In this document: positions 26,281 through 35,430 of the stretch, piece after piece
Numbering within the stretch: position 1 is the first letter of the stretch
How the letters are laid out: every line of letters begins with the position of its first letter
Notes under the pieces: model-generated
Databases searched by the model: none
What the model saw: the letters and a program-made list of their open reading frames with translations, nothing else
What the model was told of the DNA's origin: nothing
DNA from: JAHDCJ01 sp039028895
GTDB taxonomy: Bacteria; Bacteroidota; Bacteroidia; Chitinophagales; Saprospiraceae
Direction of reading: 5' to 3'
NCBI GenBank assembly: GCA_039028895.1
Contig: JBCCHF010000007.1
Coordinates: forward strand, 124,001-188,000
Length of the DNA stretch: 64,000 nt
Translations under genes and position numbers: made by a program

Positions 26281-27286
26281 TTTAGATCAAATGTTGTATA
26301 TCAATCGGGCGTCTATGGAAGAATTAGGCGTTTTTAGCGGCGAACTTTTAGGTAAATACTGGGATTTACTCGCACAGGGACTCATAGATTTTGGTGAGGA
26401 AAAAGCCATTTTACCCCTAGACGCTTACCTGCGTACCAAAGAAGAGGATCAGTTTGACCGCATCATTGCGAAAGCAGGAGTGATCAATGAAACTGCTGGA
26501 CTAAAATGGATTTCTTCTGCGCCCCTGAATACAAAAAAAGGCATTCCGCGCGCCAACGGGATTCTAATCCTTAATGACATTGTAACCGGCCTGCCGTACG
26601 CTATTTTGGACGCTGTGCCAATCAGTAATATCCGGACTGCTGGTGTTTCGATGTTGTTTCTTCGCGAGTTCAGCCCGAATTTTGAAAGGGCAGTAATTTT
26701 CGGAACGGGAATCCATGGTCGCGAGCATTTAGGCCAACTCCTTTATGGAATGGAAGCGGGTATTTTCCCTAAGTTAAAAGAGATCTTTTTGTATGATCTT
26801 TTCCAGGAATCTGCTGAAAAGATGAAGGCAGAATATGACTTTCCTTTGGGGGTTTTGACTAATGTTGAGGACTGTTTTGAGGATAATACCGCTGTGATTT
26901 TTTGCACAAACGCCTTAACGCCTTACGTTCGGCCTTCACACTTCGAAGGCTGTAGAAATTTGGCGGCCGTCCATATGAGCTTGCGCGATTTCCTTCCAGA
27001 ATGCCTGCCAATTTTTGACTATTGTGTCGCCGATAGTGCTCCACATGTTGCCAGAGCTAAGACCTCCGTTGATCTTGCTGTTTCAGGTGGTATGATGAAG
27101 TTGGAAGATTGCCTTGAGTTGCCTGCTCTTTTAATTCAAAAACGGGACTCAACTTTCTCTCCATTTCCAGAAGGAAGTAATGTAATCTTCAATCCGATGG
27201 GATTAGCCAGTCACGATCTTGTCATTGGCCGATATGTCTATGAATTGGCGAAAGCCAAAGGGATAGGAGCAGCGCTATCTGTGTAA
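26273..27286 (+). CDS. sbnB: SbnB-like ACEGA dehydrogenase (ornithine cyclodeaminase family)
   Basis: A 337-residue protein of the ornithine cyclodeaminase/mu-crystallin family. The NAD-binding motif is IFGTGIHGREHLGQL. GLKWISSAP, RANGILILNDIVTGLP and IRTAGVS match SbnB, which oxidises the SbnA product ACEGA with NAD to give L-2,3-diaminopropionate and 2-oxoglutarate. The first 8 bases overlap the sulfotransferase gene. It ends the operon: a 174-base gap and a change of function follow. Confidence 0.85.
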   Translation: MNNLDQMLYINRASMEELGVFSGELLGKYWDLLAQGLIDFGEEKAILPLDAYLRTKEEDQFDRIIAKAGVINETAGLKWISSAPLNTKKGIPRANGILILNDIVTGLPYAILDAVPISNIRTAGVSMLFLREFSPNFERAVIFGTGIHGREHLGQLLYGMEAGIFPKLKEIFLYDLFQESAEKMKAEYDFPLGVLTNVEDCFEDNTAVIFCTNALTPYVRPSHFEGCRNLAAVHMSLRDFLPECLPIFDYCVADSAPHVARAKTSVDLAVSGGMMKLEDCLELPALLIQKRDSTFSPFPEGSNVIFNPMGLASHDLVIGRYVYELAKAKGIGAALSV

Positions 27287-27460
27287 TTTTTCCGTAAAAT
27301 ATTTTATTTATTTAATTGATAAGATACTGATTTATAGGTATTAATTGTCTTTGGGTAAGTTAATGGTAATTGACTTGTCGAATAATTTTTTGTTATTTAA
27401 AAAGGCCAAAAGTTCACACTTTTGAGCTAACCTAACTTCAAACTATTCAACTTAACCCGA

Positions 27461-29869
27461 ATGAAAGCTATTTTCTGCCTAGCACTTCTATTCGTGACTA
27501 TCTCTTGTTTTTCACAAATAGAAGTCCTCTCATTTACCTTAGTCGATGCCAGTACTGATATAGATATTGGCCCTTTACAAAACAACGACACCATCGATCT
27601 TTCAAGTCTGAACAGTACAGATTTGAATATTAGAGCTAATACCAATCCTGCCGAGGTTGGAAGCGTAGTGTTTGCCTATGATGGTAATCCGAATTTTCAG
27701 ACTGAAAGTGTTGCTCCTTATGCTTTGGCTGGCGATAATGCTGGTGATTATGCCGCCTGGACACCGACTGTTGGGACTCACGTTCTAGTGGCAACTCCTT
27801 ATTCATTATCAGGAGGAGGAGGTGTCGCAGGCACCTCTTTGTCTATCCAATTTGTAGTGATCAATGGTGTCGGTGGAAGTGATCCCTGTACCAATCCTTC
27901 GCCAGTTGCATTAGGTGTCTCCGGAGAACTCAAGAAATGGCATAAAGTGACCATAACTTTCCAGGGGCCGAATACAACAGAAACCGATCCCGTTAATCCG
28001 TTTTTGGATTATCGACTTAATGTTACGTTCACTAATGGTAACACCAGCTTTGTAGTTCCGGGGTATTATGCAGCAGATGGGAATGCCGCAGAGTCTGGCG
28101 CCTCTTGTGGAGATCGATGGCAGGTTCATTTTTCGCCAAACAATACTGGTACCTGGAATTATATGGCATCATTCAGGACGGGAAACGAGATAGCGGTAAG
28201 TATGAATCCGACTGACGGTACTCCTGTTGAATTTGACGGTCAAACGGGCTCCTTTGATATTACGCCGAGCGATAAAACAGGATTAGACCTGCGTGGAAAG
28301 GGGCGCCTTGAGTACATTGGTGAACGATATCTGAAATTTGCAGATGGTGATTATTTTCTGAAAATAGGTGCTGATGCCCCCGAAAACTTTCTTGCATATG
28401 ATGATTTTGACAACACGCCAAATATTGGAAACAGGAGAAAATCGTGGTCTGCTCATATTCCAGACTGGAACCAGGGCGATGTTACCTGGCGAAATGATCT
28501 TGGAAAAGGCATCATTGGTGCTGTTAACTACCTGGCCGATCAGGGGCAGAATGTTTTTTCATTCCTGACCATGAATATTGAAGGAGATGATGAGAACGTT
28601 TATCCGTATATCAATTCGGGAGACAGAAGAAGAATAGACGTTTCGAAAGTCGCTCAATGGGAATTAGTGTTTGAGCATGCGGTAAAGATGGGTATGTACC
28701 TGCATTTCAAAACCCAGGAAACAGAAAACGATCAGTTGCTGGATGGGGGAAGCCTGGGCGTCGAAAGAAAATTTTATTACCGGGAATTGATCGCTCGTTT
28801 CGGCCATCACCTGGCATTAAACTGGAATATCGGTGAGGAAAACACCAATACGAATACCCAACGCCAGGAATTCGCGGCATTCTTCCATGACCTTGACCCC
28901 TACCAGCACAATATTGTCATCCATACCTATCCTAATGACGATGATGCTGTTTATACCCCTTTGTTAGGGGCAGGTACTGAGTACACAGGCGCCAGCTTGC
29001 AGGTAAACTGGAATAGTGTGCATAGCAGGACACTGGAATGGATCGACAAATCGACAAATGCAGGAAAAATCTGGGTCGTCGCCAATGACGAACAAGGCAG
29101 TGCCAATATCGGGGTTCCTGATAATAGTTATAATGGTACCCCTTCACTCGCTGAAGTACGCCATAAAACACTATGGGGTCATTTTATGGCAGGAGGTGCA
29201 GGTGTTGAATATTATTTTGGTTACAGTCTTCCACATTCTGATCTCACTTGCGAAGATTTTGCTTCTCGATCAATTATGTGGAATTACAATCGAATCACTC
29301 ACGCATTCTTTACGGATTATCTCCCTTTCTGGGAAATGGAAAATCGTAATGACATGGTGGACCAGGAGCGTTATTGCCTGGCTAAAGTAGGAGAAGTTTA
29401 TGCTGTTTATATTCCACCCTCTGAAGCTGGAACAGCTGAATTATTTCTGCCCAACGATGGGAATACCTATGAGATTGAGTGGTATGATCCAAGAAATGGC
29501 GGTGCCTTGCAAGCTGGATCTATTCCCACTGTAACGGGAACCGGAACTTCTGTTAATCTGGGAGTTGCTCCAAACAGTCCGGATGAAGATTGGGTAGTGT
29601 TAGTTCGCGAATCGGGAGTCGTGACCAGTGTTTCGACATTAAACGAGCAAACGGATATTTATATTTATCCCAATCCCTGTTCCGATATCTTACATTTCAA
29701 TATGCCGGTTGAAGGCGAGGTTGAAATAATCAATATTTATGGCCAGCAGGTGATACGATCCATGATCACAAACCATATTAATGTATCTTCTTTAAGCAGG
29801 GGCATATATTTTTACCGATTAAAGATTAATGGGGGTCAAAGGTATGCCGGTACTTTTATGAAGGGTTAG
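27461..29869 (+). CDS. T9SS-secreted DUF5060-containing glycoside hydrolase-like protein
   Basis: An 802-residue secreted protein. After a signal peptide (ending near CFSQ) there is an N-terminal beta-sandwich, then a DUF5060 domain (ELKKWHKVTITFQGP ... GYYAADG) near residues 150-240. A long TIM-barrel-like region follows (KSWSAHIPDWNQGD, LNWNIGEENT with a candidate acid Glu, HTYPNDDDAVY), as in DUF4038/GH140-like enzymes. The last about 70 residues are a T9SS type-A sorting domain (IYIYPNPCSDILHF ... RGIYFYRL). It probably acts on an extracellular polysaccharide and is anchored or released by T9SS. The substrate is unknown. Confidence 0.82.
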   Translation: MKAIFCLALLFVTISCFSQIEVLSFTLVDASTDIDIGPLQNNDTIDLSSLNSTDLNIRANTNPAEVGSVVFAYDGNPNFQTESVAPYALAGDNAGDYAAWTPTVGTHVLVATPYSLSGGGGVAGTSLSIQFVVINGVGGSDPCTNPSPVALGVSGELKKWHKVTITFQGPNTTETDPVNPFLDYRLNVTFTNGNTSFVVPGYYAADGNAAESGASCGDRWQVHFSPNNTGTWNYMASFRTGNEIAVSMNPTDGTPVEFDGQTGSFDITPSDKTGLDLRGKGRLEYIGERYLKFADGDYFLKIGADAPENFLAYDDFDNTPNIGNRRKSWSAHIPDWNQGDVTWRNDLGKGIIGAVNYLADQGQNVFSFLTMNIEGDDENVYPYINSGDRRRIDVSKVAQWELVFEHAVKMGMYLHFKTQETENDQLLDGGSLGVERKFYYRELIARFGHHLALNWNIGEENTNTNTQRQEFAAFFHDLDPYQHNIVIHTYPNDDDAVYTPLLGAGTEYTGASLQVNWNSVHSRTLEWIDKSTNAGKIWVVANDEQGSANIGVPDNSYNGTPSLAEVRHKTLWGHFMAGGAGVEYYFGYSLPHSDLTCEDFASRSIMWNYNRITHAFFTDYLPFWEMENRNDMVDQERYCLAKVGEVYAVYIPPSEAGTAELFLPNDGNTYEIEWYDPRNGGALQAGSIPTVTGTGTSVNLGVAPNSPDEDWVVLVRESGVVTSVSTLNEQTDIYIYPNPCSDILHFNMPVEGEVEIINIYGQQVIRSMITNHINVSSLSRGIYFYRLKINGGQRYAGTFMKG

Positions 29870-29903
29870 TAAAGGCTCATCAGGAGTTATCGTTGCCGCT
29901 CGC

Positions 29904-30299
29904 TTATTGAAACTCAAAATCAATCTCCTGTTCGGTAACAAGTACTGATTCCTGGTCAAATTCGTCTTTATAAAGCTTTACGATTGAATCCAGTTTGATT
30001 TGCTCAGCGGGTGAATTATCGTGGATATAGACGATGACCCTTGAATTCTCATAGTACTTTGTGCCATCAGGACTTTTCCAATAACCCTTAGCTTTCAATT
30101 CGGTATACCCGTCCAGAATATTTTCAATGATATCCAATTTGAAAGTATCCCATGTCGCTTCGGGGATCTGTACATTTTCTTTTGAAAGTCCGAAATAGAG
30201 TTCCGTTTTTACCTTGCTTGGCGCTTTAGTTGAATTAGCGCAAGCCGAAAGGAAAAACAATGATATGGCTATTAATAAAGACTTTCGAAATTGGTTCAT
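29904..30299 (-). CDS. DUF3574-family lipoprotein
   Basis: A 131-residue lipoprotein (lipobox LSAC, Cys20). The DUF3574 pattern is clear: KTELYFGLSKENVQIPEATWDTF, then DGYTELKAKGYWKSPDG and YKDEFDQESVLVTEQ. The role of this family is unknown. It follows the aldo/keto reductase gene by 15 bases on the same strand and is probably co-transcribed with it. Confidence 0.75.
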   Translation of the reverse strand: MNQFRKSLLIAISLFFLSACANSTKAPSKVKTELYFGLSKENVQIPEATWDTFKLDIIENILDGYTELKAKGYWKSPDGTKYYENSRVIVYIHDNSPAEQIKLDSIVKLYKDEFDQESVLVTEQEIDFEFQ

Positions 30300-30314
30300 T
30301 TGATAATTATACTT

Positions 30315-31301
30315 TTACCAGCGATGGTGCACCGATGGCCTGATCAACTCATCATAAATTCCTTCGACCGCTTTCATCTCTTCATCTGTGATGTCGCGGA
30401 GATCCAAAGCTCCAAGGTTCGCGTGCAACTGGTCAACTCTTGAGACACCAGGAATCACACAACTAACAGCATCAAACATCAATGTCCACTTTAATGCCAG
30501 CTGTGCCAGGTCCATGTCGTTTGGGAAAATGGCTTTAAGGCGGTCAACAGCTTCGAGGCCGAGGTCGTACTCAATACCTGAAAAGGTTTCTCCCTGGTCG
30601 AATGCTGCTCCTTTTCGGTTGAAATGGCGGTGATCGCCACTTTCGAATGTGGTGGCTGCGCTGTACTTGCCTGACAACAATCCGCTGGCCAAAGGCACTC
30701 TGGCGAGGATGCCTACATTTCGTTTTTTTGCTTCTTTGAAAAACAATTCGGCCGGCCTATGGCGGAACATATTGAAGATGATCTGTACCGTGCAAACGCT
30801 TGGAAATTCTATGGCCTTTAAGGCTTCTTCAATCTTTTGAACGCTTACCCCAAGGTGAGCAATTTTGCCTTCATCTTTCAGCTTTTCAAACTCCTCAAAG
30901 ATTTCCTGTCGGTAATAAACTTCGGTCGGCGGGCAGTGCAACTGGATCAGGTCGAGGCGCTCAAGGCCGGTGTTTTTTAGACTTTGTTCAACGTATTCGC
31001 GGAGTACTTTTGGCTGATACGCTTCGTTGGTATGTGGATTTAAAAACCTGCCGCACTTGGTGGCGATGTAAAGGTCTTCGCTTCTTGATTTGATGACCTT
31101 GCCGACGGCCCGCTCGCTTTGTCGATTTTCGTAGACGTCTGCGGTATCGATAAAGTTGATGCCTTTGTCGATAGCTTCATTGAGAATGCGTTCTGCATTT
31201 TTTTCATCGAATCCGCTGCCCCATTTGCCGCCTACCTGCCATGTGCCGAGGCTGATTTCTGAAACTCTGAGGCCGGTTTTTCCTAGTGTTCTGTAGTTCA
31301 T
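30315..31301 (-). CDS. Aldo/keto reductase
   Basis: A 328-residue NADPH-dependent oxidoreductase with the (beta/alpha)8 fold. The start MNYRTLGKTGLRVSEISLGTWQ is typical. Catalytic tetrad candidates are Asp and Tyr in DTADVYENRQSE, Lys in IATKCGR and His in IQLHCPP. The cofactor region near the C-terminus (IPGVSRVDQL) is present. It reduces aldehydes or ketones, with the exact substrate unknown. Confidence 0.92.
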   Translation of the reverse strand: MNYRTLGKTGLRVSEISLGTWQVGGKWGSGFDEKNAERILNEAIDKGINFIDTADVYENRQSERAVGKVIKSRSEDLYIATKCGRFLNPHTNEAYQPKVLREYVEQSLKNTGLERLDLIQLHCPPTEVYYRQEIFEEFEKLKDEGKIAHLGVSVQKIEEALKAIEFPSVCTVQIIFNMFRHRPAELFFKEAKKRNVGILARVPLASGLLSGKYSAATTFESGDHRHFNRKGAAFDQGETFSGIEYDLGLEAVDRLKAIFPNDMDLAQLALKWTLMFDAVSCVIPGVSRVDQLHANLGALDLRDITDEEMKAVEGIYDELIRPSVHHRW

Positions 31302-31421
31302 TTAGTTGTTGGTTGACGGTGGTAGTTAGTTTTTTAGTATTCCAGTAGCGATCCAGTAATATTCGAGATTAACGAATTGAATGTCATCGGCAACTTTAGA
31401 AAGCATTTGGAGCATGAAGGC

Positions 31422-31744
31422 TTAGTGCGGAAATTTTTTCAAAACTAAATGTTCTATTCCATTTTCCAAGACTATTTTCTGAAAAGTGTTGCCGTGTTCA
31501 TCTGTTTTGAAAATGTCTTTGCTGTCGTGGAAGGTACCTTTTTCGTGGTTGCTATCAATAAACGCAATGGCTGCGCCCGGCTTCAGAAAACTGCAGAAGC
31601 GTTCGATGAACTTATCGAGATCCTGGAGGAGGATGTGACTCCAGATGAAGCCGCCAAAAGGTCTTCTTGTTCGAGAGGATTTTGATAGATTTTATCGTAT
31701 TCGCTTGCTCGTTTGTTGTAGTACGCAATCAGATCTTTGTTCAT
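31422..31744 (-). pseudogene. SAM methyltransferase remnant lacking its SAM-binding core
   Basis: On the reverse strand a plausible methyltransferase N-terminus starts at 31744 (MNKDLIAYYNKRASEYDKIY, ending about LEQEDLL). It then runs, in a different frame, straight into a C-terminal half (GGFIWSHILLQDLDKFIERF, LKPGAAIAFIDSNHEKGTF) ending at the TAA at 31422-31424. The central motif I region (usually a D/E-x-x-CGTGY strand and following helices) is absent. The join lies near 31650-31670. In frame 1 the protein stops after about 45 codons. This is best read as an internal deletion plus frameshift, hence a dead gene. Confidence 0.75.
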
Positions 31745-31764
31745 GGGTTGTTTTTTATTCCGGG

Positions 31765-32406
31765 TTATGAGAGTCCAATGTCAGGAGTGCTTTGGTTTAT
31801 CCAGTTATCTATTTTACTAAAGACCATCTGATCGTCGATGCTTTTGATTTCCAACTTTTTTATGGCATCCAGAACTTGCTGCTTTGTAGAGTCAAAATCA
31901 TCGTATTGGATGAATCGCATTTGTAAAGTTGTTTCTTTTTCAAGGAATTTATAATAGCGTCTCAGCGGAGCGATAATTTTCAGGTGTTTTTCAAAGTTCC
32001 TTCTCGTCCTTGTTGTGTCGTTCTCTTTTCTGGTTCGTAAGTCTTTTTCGTTGGTATCAAAAATAATATACAGGTTGGGAAACTTGATCAGCCCTTGTTC
32101 AATTTTAGCTTTGTACCAGGCATGCGTTTCTTTATTGCCCAGGAAGTTAGCCGGATAATTGCATACCCAGTTATACCAAATCGGTTGGAAAATGTCGCCA
32201 TCGAAAATAGTTGGTTTGTTAGCATTTTTGGCGATGGTGTATCGTTCTAACTGTCTTTCATAATACCAGTATTCGTGTTCATTTTCACTTCTTTCAAAAA
32301 GTTGATTGACTTCCGGGATGATGTTGAAATCTCCGGATAACATTTGGGCCAGTGTGGTTTTGCCGACCCCACTTGGCCCTTCGAAACAGATAATAGGGGT
32401 TTTCAT
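31765..32406 (-). CDS. P-loop kinase-like protein (AAA/thymidylate kinase type)
   Basis: A 213-residue cytoplasmic protein. The Walker A motif GPSGVGKTT spans residues 10-18; FDGDIFQP is a Walker B-like acidic motif and LYIIFDTNEKDLRTRKENDTTRTRRNFEKHL is a lid-like basic segment as in nucleoside and chloramphenicol phosphotransferase-type kinases. The substrate is unknown. A palindromic repeat pair lies just upstream of its start. Confidence 0.75.
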   Translation of the reverse strand: MKTPIICFEGPSGVGKTTLAQMLSGDFNIIPEVNQLFERSENEHEYWYYERQLERYTIAKNANKPTIFDGDIFQPIWYNWVCNYPANFLGNKETHAWYKAKIEQGLIKFPNLYIIFDTNEKDLRTRKENDTTRTRRNFEKHLKIIAPLRRYYKFLEKETTLQMRFIQYDDFDSTKQQVLDAIKKLEIKSIDDQMVFSKIDNWINQSTPDIGLS

Positions 32407-32433
32407 TTGAAATTTTAATGAATTCTTGTTCTA

Positions 32434-32459
32434 GCAGGGTCTCCTTAAAGGGACTCTGC
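32434..32459. repeat. Dispersed palindrome, copy 2 (opposite orientation)
   Basis: Arms GCAGGGTC and GACTCTGC (one mismatch) around a 10-base centre. Read on the reverse strand it continues into CTAGAACAAG, like the tail of copies 4 and 5. Confidence 0.7.
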
Positions 32460-32475
32460 GTAATTTTATATTAAC

Positions 32476-32500
32476 GCACGGTCCTCTTCGAGAGACCCGC
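32476..32500. repeat. Dispersed palindrome, copy 3 (diverged)
   Basis: GCACGGTC, then CTCTTCGAGA, then GACCCGC; the centre is nearly identical to copies 4 and 5. It lies 16 bases from copy 2, in the same gap between two reverse-strand genes. Confidence 0.6.
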
Positions 32501-32529
32501 TAAGATTATTTTTTATTTGATGAATATTG

Positions 32530-33042
32530 TCAGTCTAATACCTGGCACATCCAGACGCTAGGGATTTCGACATTAAAGCCTGCATTTTGATAAGCTTTCC
32601 TTGCCGGGATGTGAGAAGGGTCACCTCCGGTAGCAACCGTGGCTACTTTCATACCTGCATTTTTCATGATGTTTATTGCGAAATCATACATTTGGGTGCC
32701 AAGCCCATTATTGGCATAATCGGGGTCAATGGCGTTTAATCCAATTTCTCCAACTTTAGCTTTTTCGTCAAGCCTTATGGCAACAAAACCTATTGTCTTG
32801 CCGTTGGAATCAGCTTTCCACATTTGCCAGAGAGTAGCTTCATCAAAGAGCGATGTGAGGTAATCCTTTTGCGAGATATCTTCTGGTTTTTGTGCCAATT
32901 CGTAGATCGTATGTCCAAGAATTTTCCGGAAGGAATCAAAAACAGGTTGGAAAGCACGCGCTCTGATGACTTGCAATTCCTCCAGGTCTTCTTTGGTGGC
33001 GATGACGAACCTGAGGTTTGAGTTTTGGTCCGTTTTATCCAT
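32530..33042 (-). CDS. GNAT-family N-acetyltransferase
   Basis: A 170-residue acetyltransferase. Acetyl-CoA motif A is IGLNAIDPDYANNGLGTQMYDFAI and motif B is HIPARKAYQNAGF. It resembles small-molecule GNATs; the acceptor is unknown. It is separated from its upstream neighbour by 74 bases. Confidence 0.85.
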   Translation of the reverse strand: MDKTDQNSNLRFVIATKEDLEELQVIRARAFQPVFDSFRKILGHTIYELAQKPEDISQKDYLTSLFDEATLWQMWKADSNGKTIGFVAIRLDEKAKVGEIGLNAIDPDYANNGLGTQMYDFAINIMKNAGMKVATVATGGDPSHIPARKAYQNAGFNVEIPSVWMCQVLD

Positions 33043-33116
33043 AGGTGTGGAGTTGAGAGAATGTTAGAAATGACGTTACCTATGTCAAGACAATTATTTC
33101 CAATTTTAAGTTCCAC

Positions 33117-33770
33117 TTAATGGATAAATGAAACCCACTCTACATCTTTTTTTTGACAAGTAAGCAGGCCATCTCTTAATGCTTTAAGGAAAACGTGATA
33201 TTCATCAAATTCATCACCATCAATGTCACCTAAATTGTCATCGATTTCGAAGTTTTCGAGATTTTGGACCAAATAGCTGATCTCTTTTTTTGAATAGGAA
33301 TTGATCACAGGAAAGTCTCCGATTGGAGGGATGTCGAAAACATTTCCGGGTTCCCACATTTTGTCAAGATTTACTTTGAAGCCCTTGTCGGAAAATTCCT
33401 GGCTGATCTTTTTCCATTCAGAGCCAAAATAAAAAATATCGCCTTGTGGCGTGAGATGCTGTCCGAATGCATCACAGATGACGAGCAGGGCATAGCCATA
33501 GGCATAGCCGTAATCAGGGTTCAGGGTTGAAGATTGCTGAGTGGTGATCAATCCAAAAAACTTCTTTTCCGTTTTTCGCTTTTCAGGAGGGATGTACCGG
33601 ATAAATATGTCAGACATTAACGCTTCGAATTCCCCTGGTTCGACGGTGTCGGCATAATGTTCATAAAGATTTGAAGTTTTGACTTTTTCGAGTAATCCAT
33701 GGTCTCCAGACCCGAACATATTTCTGATTTTTTGCAAATCGACGGCAAATGACTGTGATGTGTATCCCAT
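33117..33770 (-). CDS. Uncharacterised cytoplasmic protein (DUF7691-like)
   Basis: A 217-residue protein without signal or membrane segments. The start MGYTSQSFAVDLQKIRNMFGSGDHGLL fits a family of bacterial hypotheticals in which a Gly-Ser-Lys/Asp-x-x-x-Leu motif follows a short strand. A central GYAYGYALLVICDAFGQ helix and an acidic C-terminus (DDNLGDIDGDEFDEYH) are notable. It begins 14 bases after the flavoprotein monooxygenase gene on the same strand. Function is unknown. Confidence 0.6.
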   Translation of the reverse strand: MGYTSQSFAVDLQKIRNMFGSGDHGLLEKVKTSNLYEHYADTVEPGEFEALMSDIFIRYIPPEKRKTEKKFFGLITTQQSSTLNPDYGYAYGYALLVICDAFGQHLTPQGDIFYFGSEWKKISQEFSDKGFKVNLDKMWEPGNVFDIPPIGDFPVINSYSKKEISYLVQNLENFEIDDNLGDIDGDEFDEYHVFLKALRDGLLTCQKKDVEWVSFIH

Positions 33771-33784
33771 TTTTTTTGAATTAA

Positions 33785-35230
33785 TCAGTTAAACTTTAAA
33801 CTGTCATCCTCGATTTTCCTGTACTTGAGCACGATCAGGTCTTTGACGTAGTTTTGGTGAAGCCTCCAGGGATATTTGTCGCCTTGTTTGGGTAAAACAT
33901 CCAAAGCCCTGACGACATAACCAGAAGAGAAGTTAATGACCGGTTCTGTATTGACATCATCATCCACGAGTTGTGGAGTACAGGTTTTGAGCCCATGAGC
34001 ATCCATATGGTTGAGCAATCGACAGACATAAGCGCAGGCGAGATCGGCCTTGAGTGTCCAGGAGGCATTGGTATAGCCGACAACTGTTGCCGCGTTGGGT
34101 ACATCTTGTAACATAATGCCTTTGTAGGTCATCAAGTCTCCTACATTGATCACGTTGTCATCGACTTTTACCTCCACACCTCCGAGGATCTTGATCTTTA
34201 ATCCGGTTGCCGAAACCACAAGGTCTGCATCCAGTTCTTTTCCCGACTTTAGCCGAATGCCGTTTTCTATAAATGTTTCAATGTGCTCTGTTTCCACGGA
34301 ACATTTTCCTTCCTTGATGGCAAGGAAGAGATCATTATCAGGAACTGCACAAAGACGCTGGTCCCACGGATTATAATCGGGATTAAAATGTGTCTCAACA
34401 GGATAATCTTTGCCAAGGACTTTTCTTATTTGTTTCTGGATATATTTTTTGACAGCATTCGGACTTTTTTGGGAAGCATTATAGAGGTAGATCTGAAGGA
34501 GGATATTTTTCCACCGGGCTAAAAAATGCGCTAACCTTTTCGGAAAAATCAGGTTAACGAATTTTGAGAATTTGTCATACAATGGCCGACTCATGATATA
34601 AGATGGCGACCGCTGTAACATGGTGATGTGTTTTGTTTTTTCGGCCATAGCCGGGATGAGCGTTACTGCTGTTGCTCCACTCCCAATGACAACTACATTC
34701 TTGTCGTCATAGACTATATCATCTGTCCACTTTTGTGGATGGACGAACCGACCTTTGTAATTTTCGACGCCAGGATAATCGGGCGTGTAGCCTTCGTCAT
34801 AATCGTAGTACCCGGCACAGACCATCAGGAAATTACAGCTTACCTCGAAATCTTCATTCATTGAGTTGTCTCTTCCTTTAACGACCCATTGATTGTTTTT
34901 GGATGACCATGCTGCGTTGGTGATCCAGTGGTGGTAATTGATATGTTCATGTATGCCAAACTCTTTAATCGTTTCTCCCAGATAATCCATAATTGTATCC
35001 GCGTCGGATATCGTTTTGTGGTACGTCCATGGTCGAAAATTATAGGAAAAGGTATGCATATCAGAATCAGAACGGATACCGGGATATTTGAAGAGATCCC
35101 ATGTGCCGCCGTAGTTGTCCCTGCCTTCGTAAATGATGAAAGATTTACCAGGACATTTCATTTTGAAATGGCAGGCAGCGTCAATGCCTGAGATGCCTGC
35201 TCCGATAATTACGATGTCAAAATGCTGCAT
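33785..35230 (-). CDS. Flavin-containing monooxygenase (EthA/Baeyer-Villiger-like)
   Basis: A 481-residue FAD/NADPH enzyme. The FAD Rossmann motif is IVIIGAGISGIDAA, followed by YEGRDNYGGTWD and the YPGIRSDSDMHTFSYNF segment typical of EthA-like enzymes. The NADPH motif is VVIGSGATAVTLIPAMA. It would insert oxygen into ketones or oxidise N or S atoms. No substrate can be given. It is followed after 14 bases by a hypothetical gene. Confidence 0.9.
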   Translation of the reverse strand: MQHFDIVIIGAGISGIDAACHFKMKCPGKSFIIYEGRDNYGGTWDLFKYPGIRSDSDMHTFSYNFRPWTYHKTISDADTIMDYLGETIKEFGIHEHINYHHWITNAAWSSKNNQWVVKGRDNSMNEDFEVSCNFLMVCAGYYDYDEGYTPDYPGVENYKGRFVHPQKWTDDIVYDDKNVVVIGSGATAVTLIPAMAEKTKHITMLQRSPSYIMSRPLYDKFSKFVNLIFPKRLAHFLARWKNILLQIYLYNASQKSPNAVKKYIQKQIRKVLGKDYPVETHFNPDYNPWDQRLCAVPDNDLFLAIKEGKCSVETEHIETFIENGIRLKSGKELDADLVVSATGLKIKILGGVEVKVDDNVINVGDLMTYKGIMLQDVPNAATVVGYTNASWTLKADLACAYVCRLLNHMDAHGLKTCTPQLVDDDVNTEPVINFSSGYVVRALDVLPKQGDKYPWRLHQNYVKDLIVLKYRKIEDDSLKFN

Positions 35231-35333
35231 GTTAGTAGGCTGTGCTGATCAGGTGTAGCCGGATTTTAAGTTAAAAGGTTTCTAAAACTAATTCTATGCT
35301 TTTTTGGATTAACTCGAGATTGCAAAATGATAA

Positions 35334-35385
35334 AAAAAGCCGACAAAGAATAGGGCAAGTTTAAACTTGCCCTATTCTTTGTCGG
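35334..35385 (-). terminator. Strong rho-independent terminator after the SDR gene
   Basis: A perfect 46-base palindrome at 35340-35385 (arms begin CCGACAAAG and end CTTTGTCGG, with 23 bases each side and TTTAAA at the centre). On the reverse strand it is followed by a run of seven T. It lies 45 bases after the stop of the SDR gene and separates it from the monooxygenase gene. Confidence 0.9.
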
Positions 35386-35430
35386 TAACATTTCTTCCTG
35401 GCCTGTCTTAGCACAGGTTGTTCTTGATGT

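Noticed and set aside
31449..31685. Forward 78-codon frame
   Set aside because: It is the complementary shadow of the methyltransferase remnant, which has recognisable protein sequence on the reverse strand.
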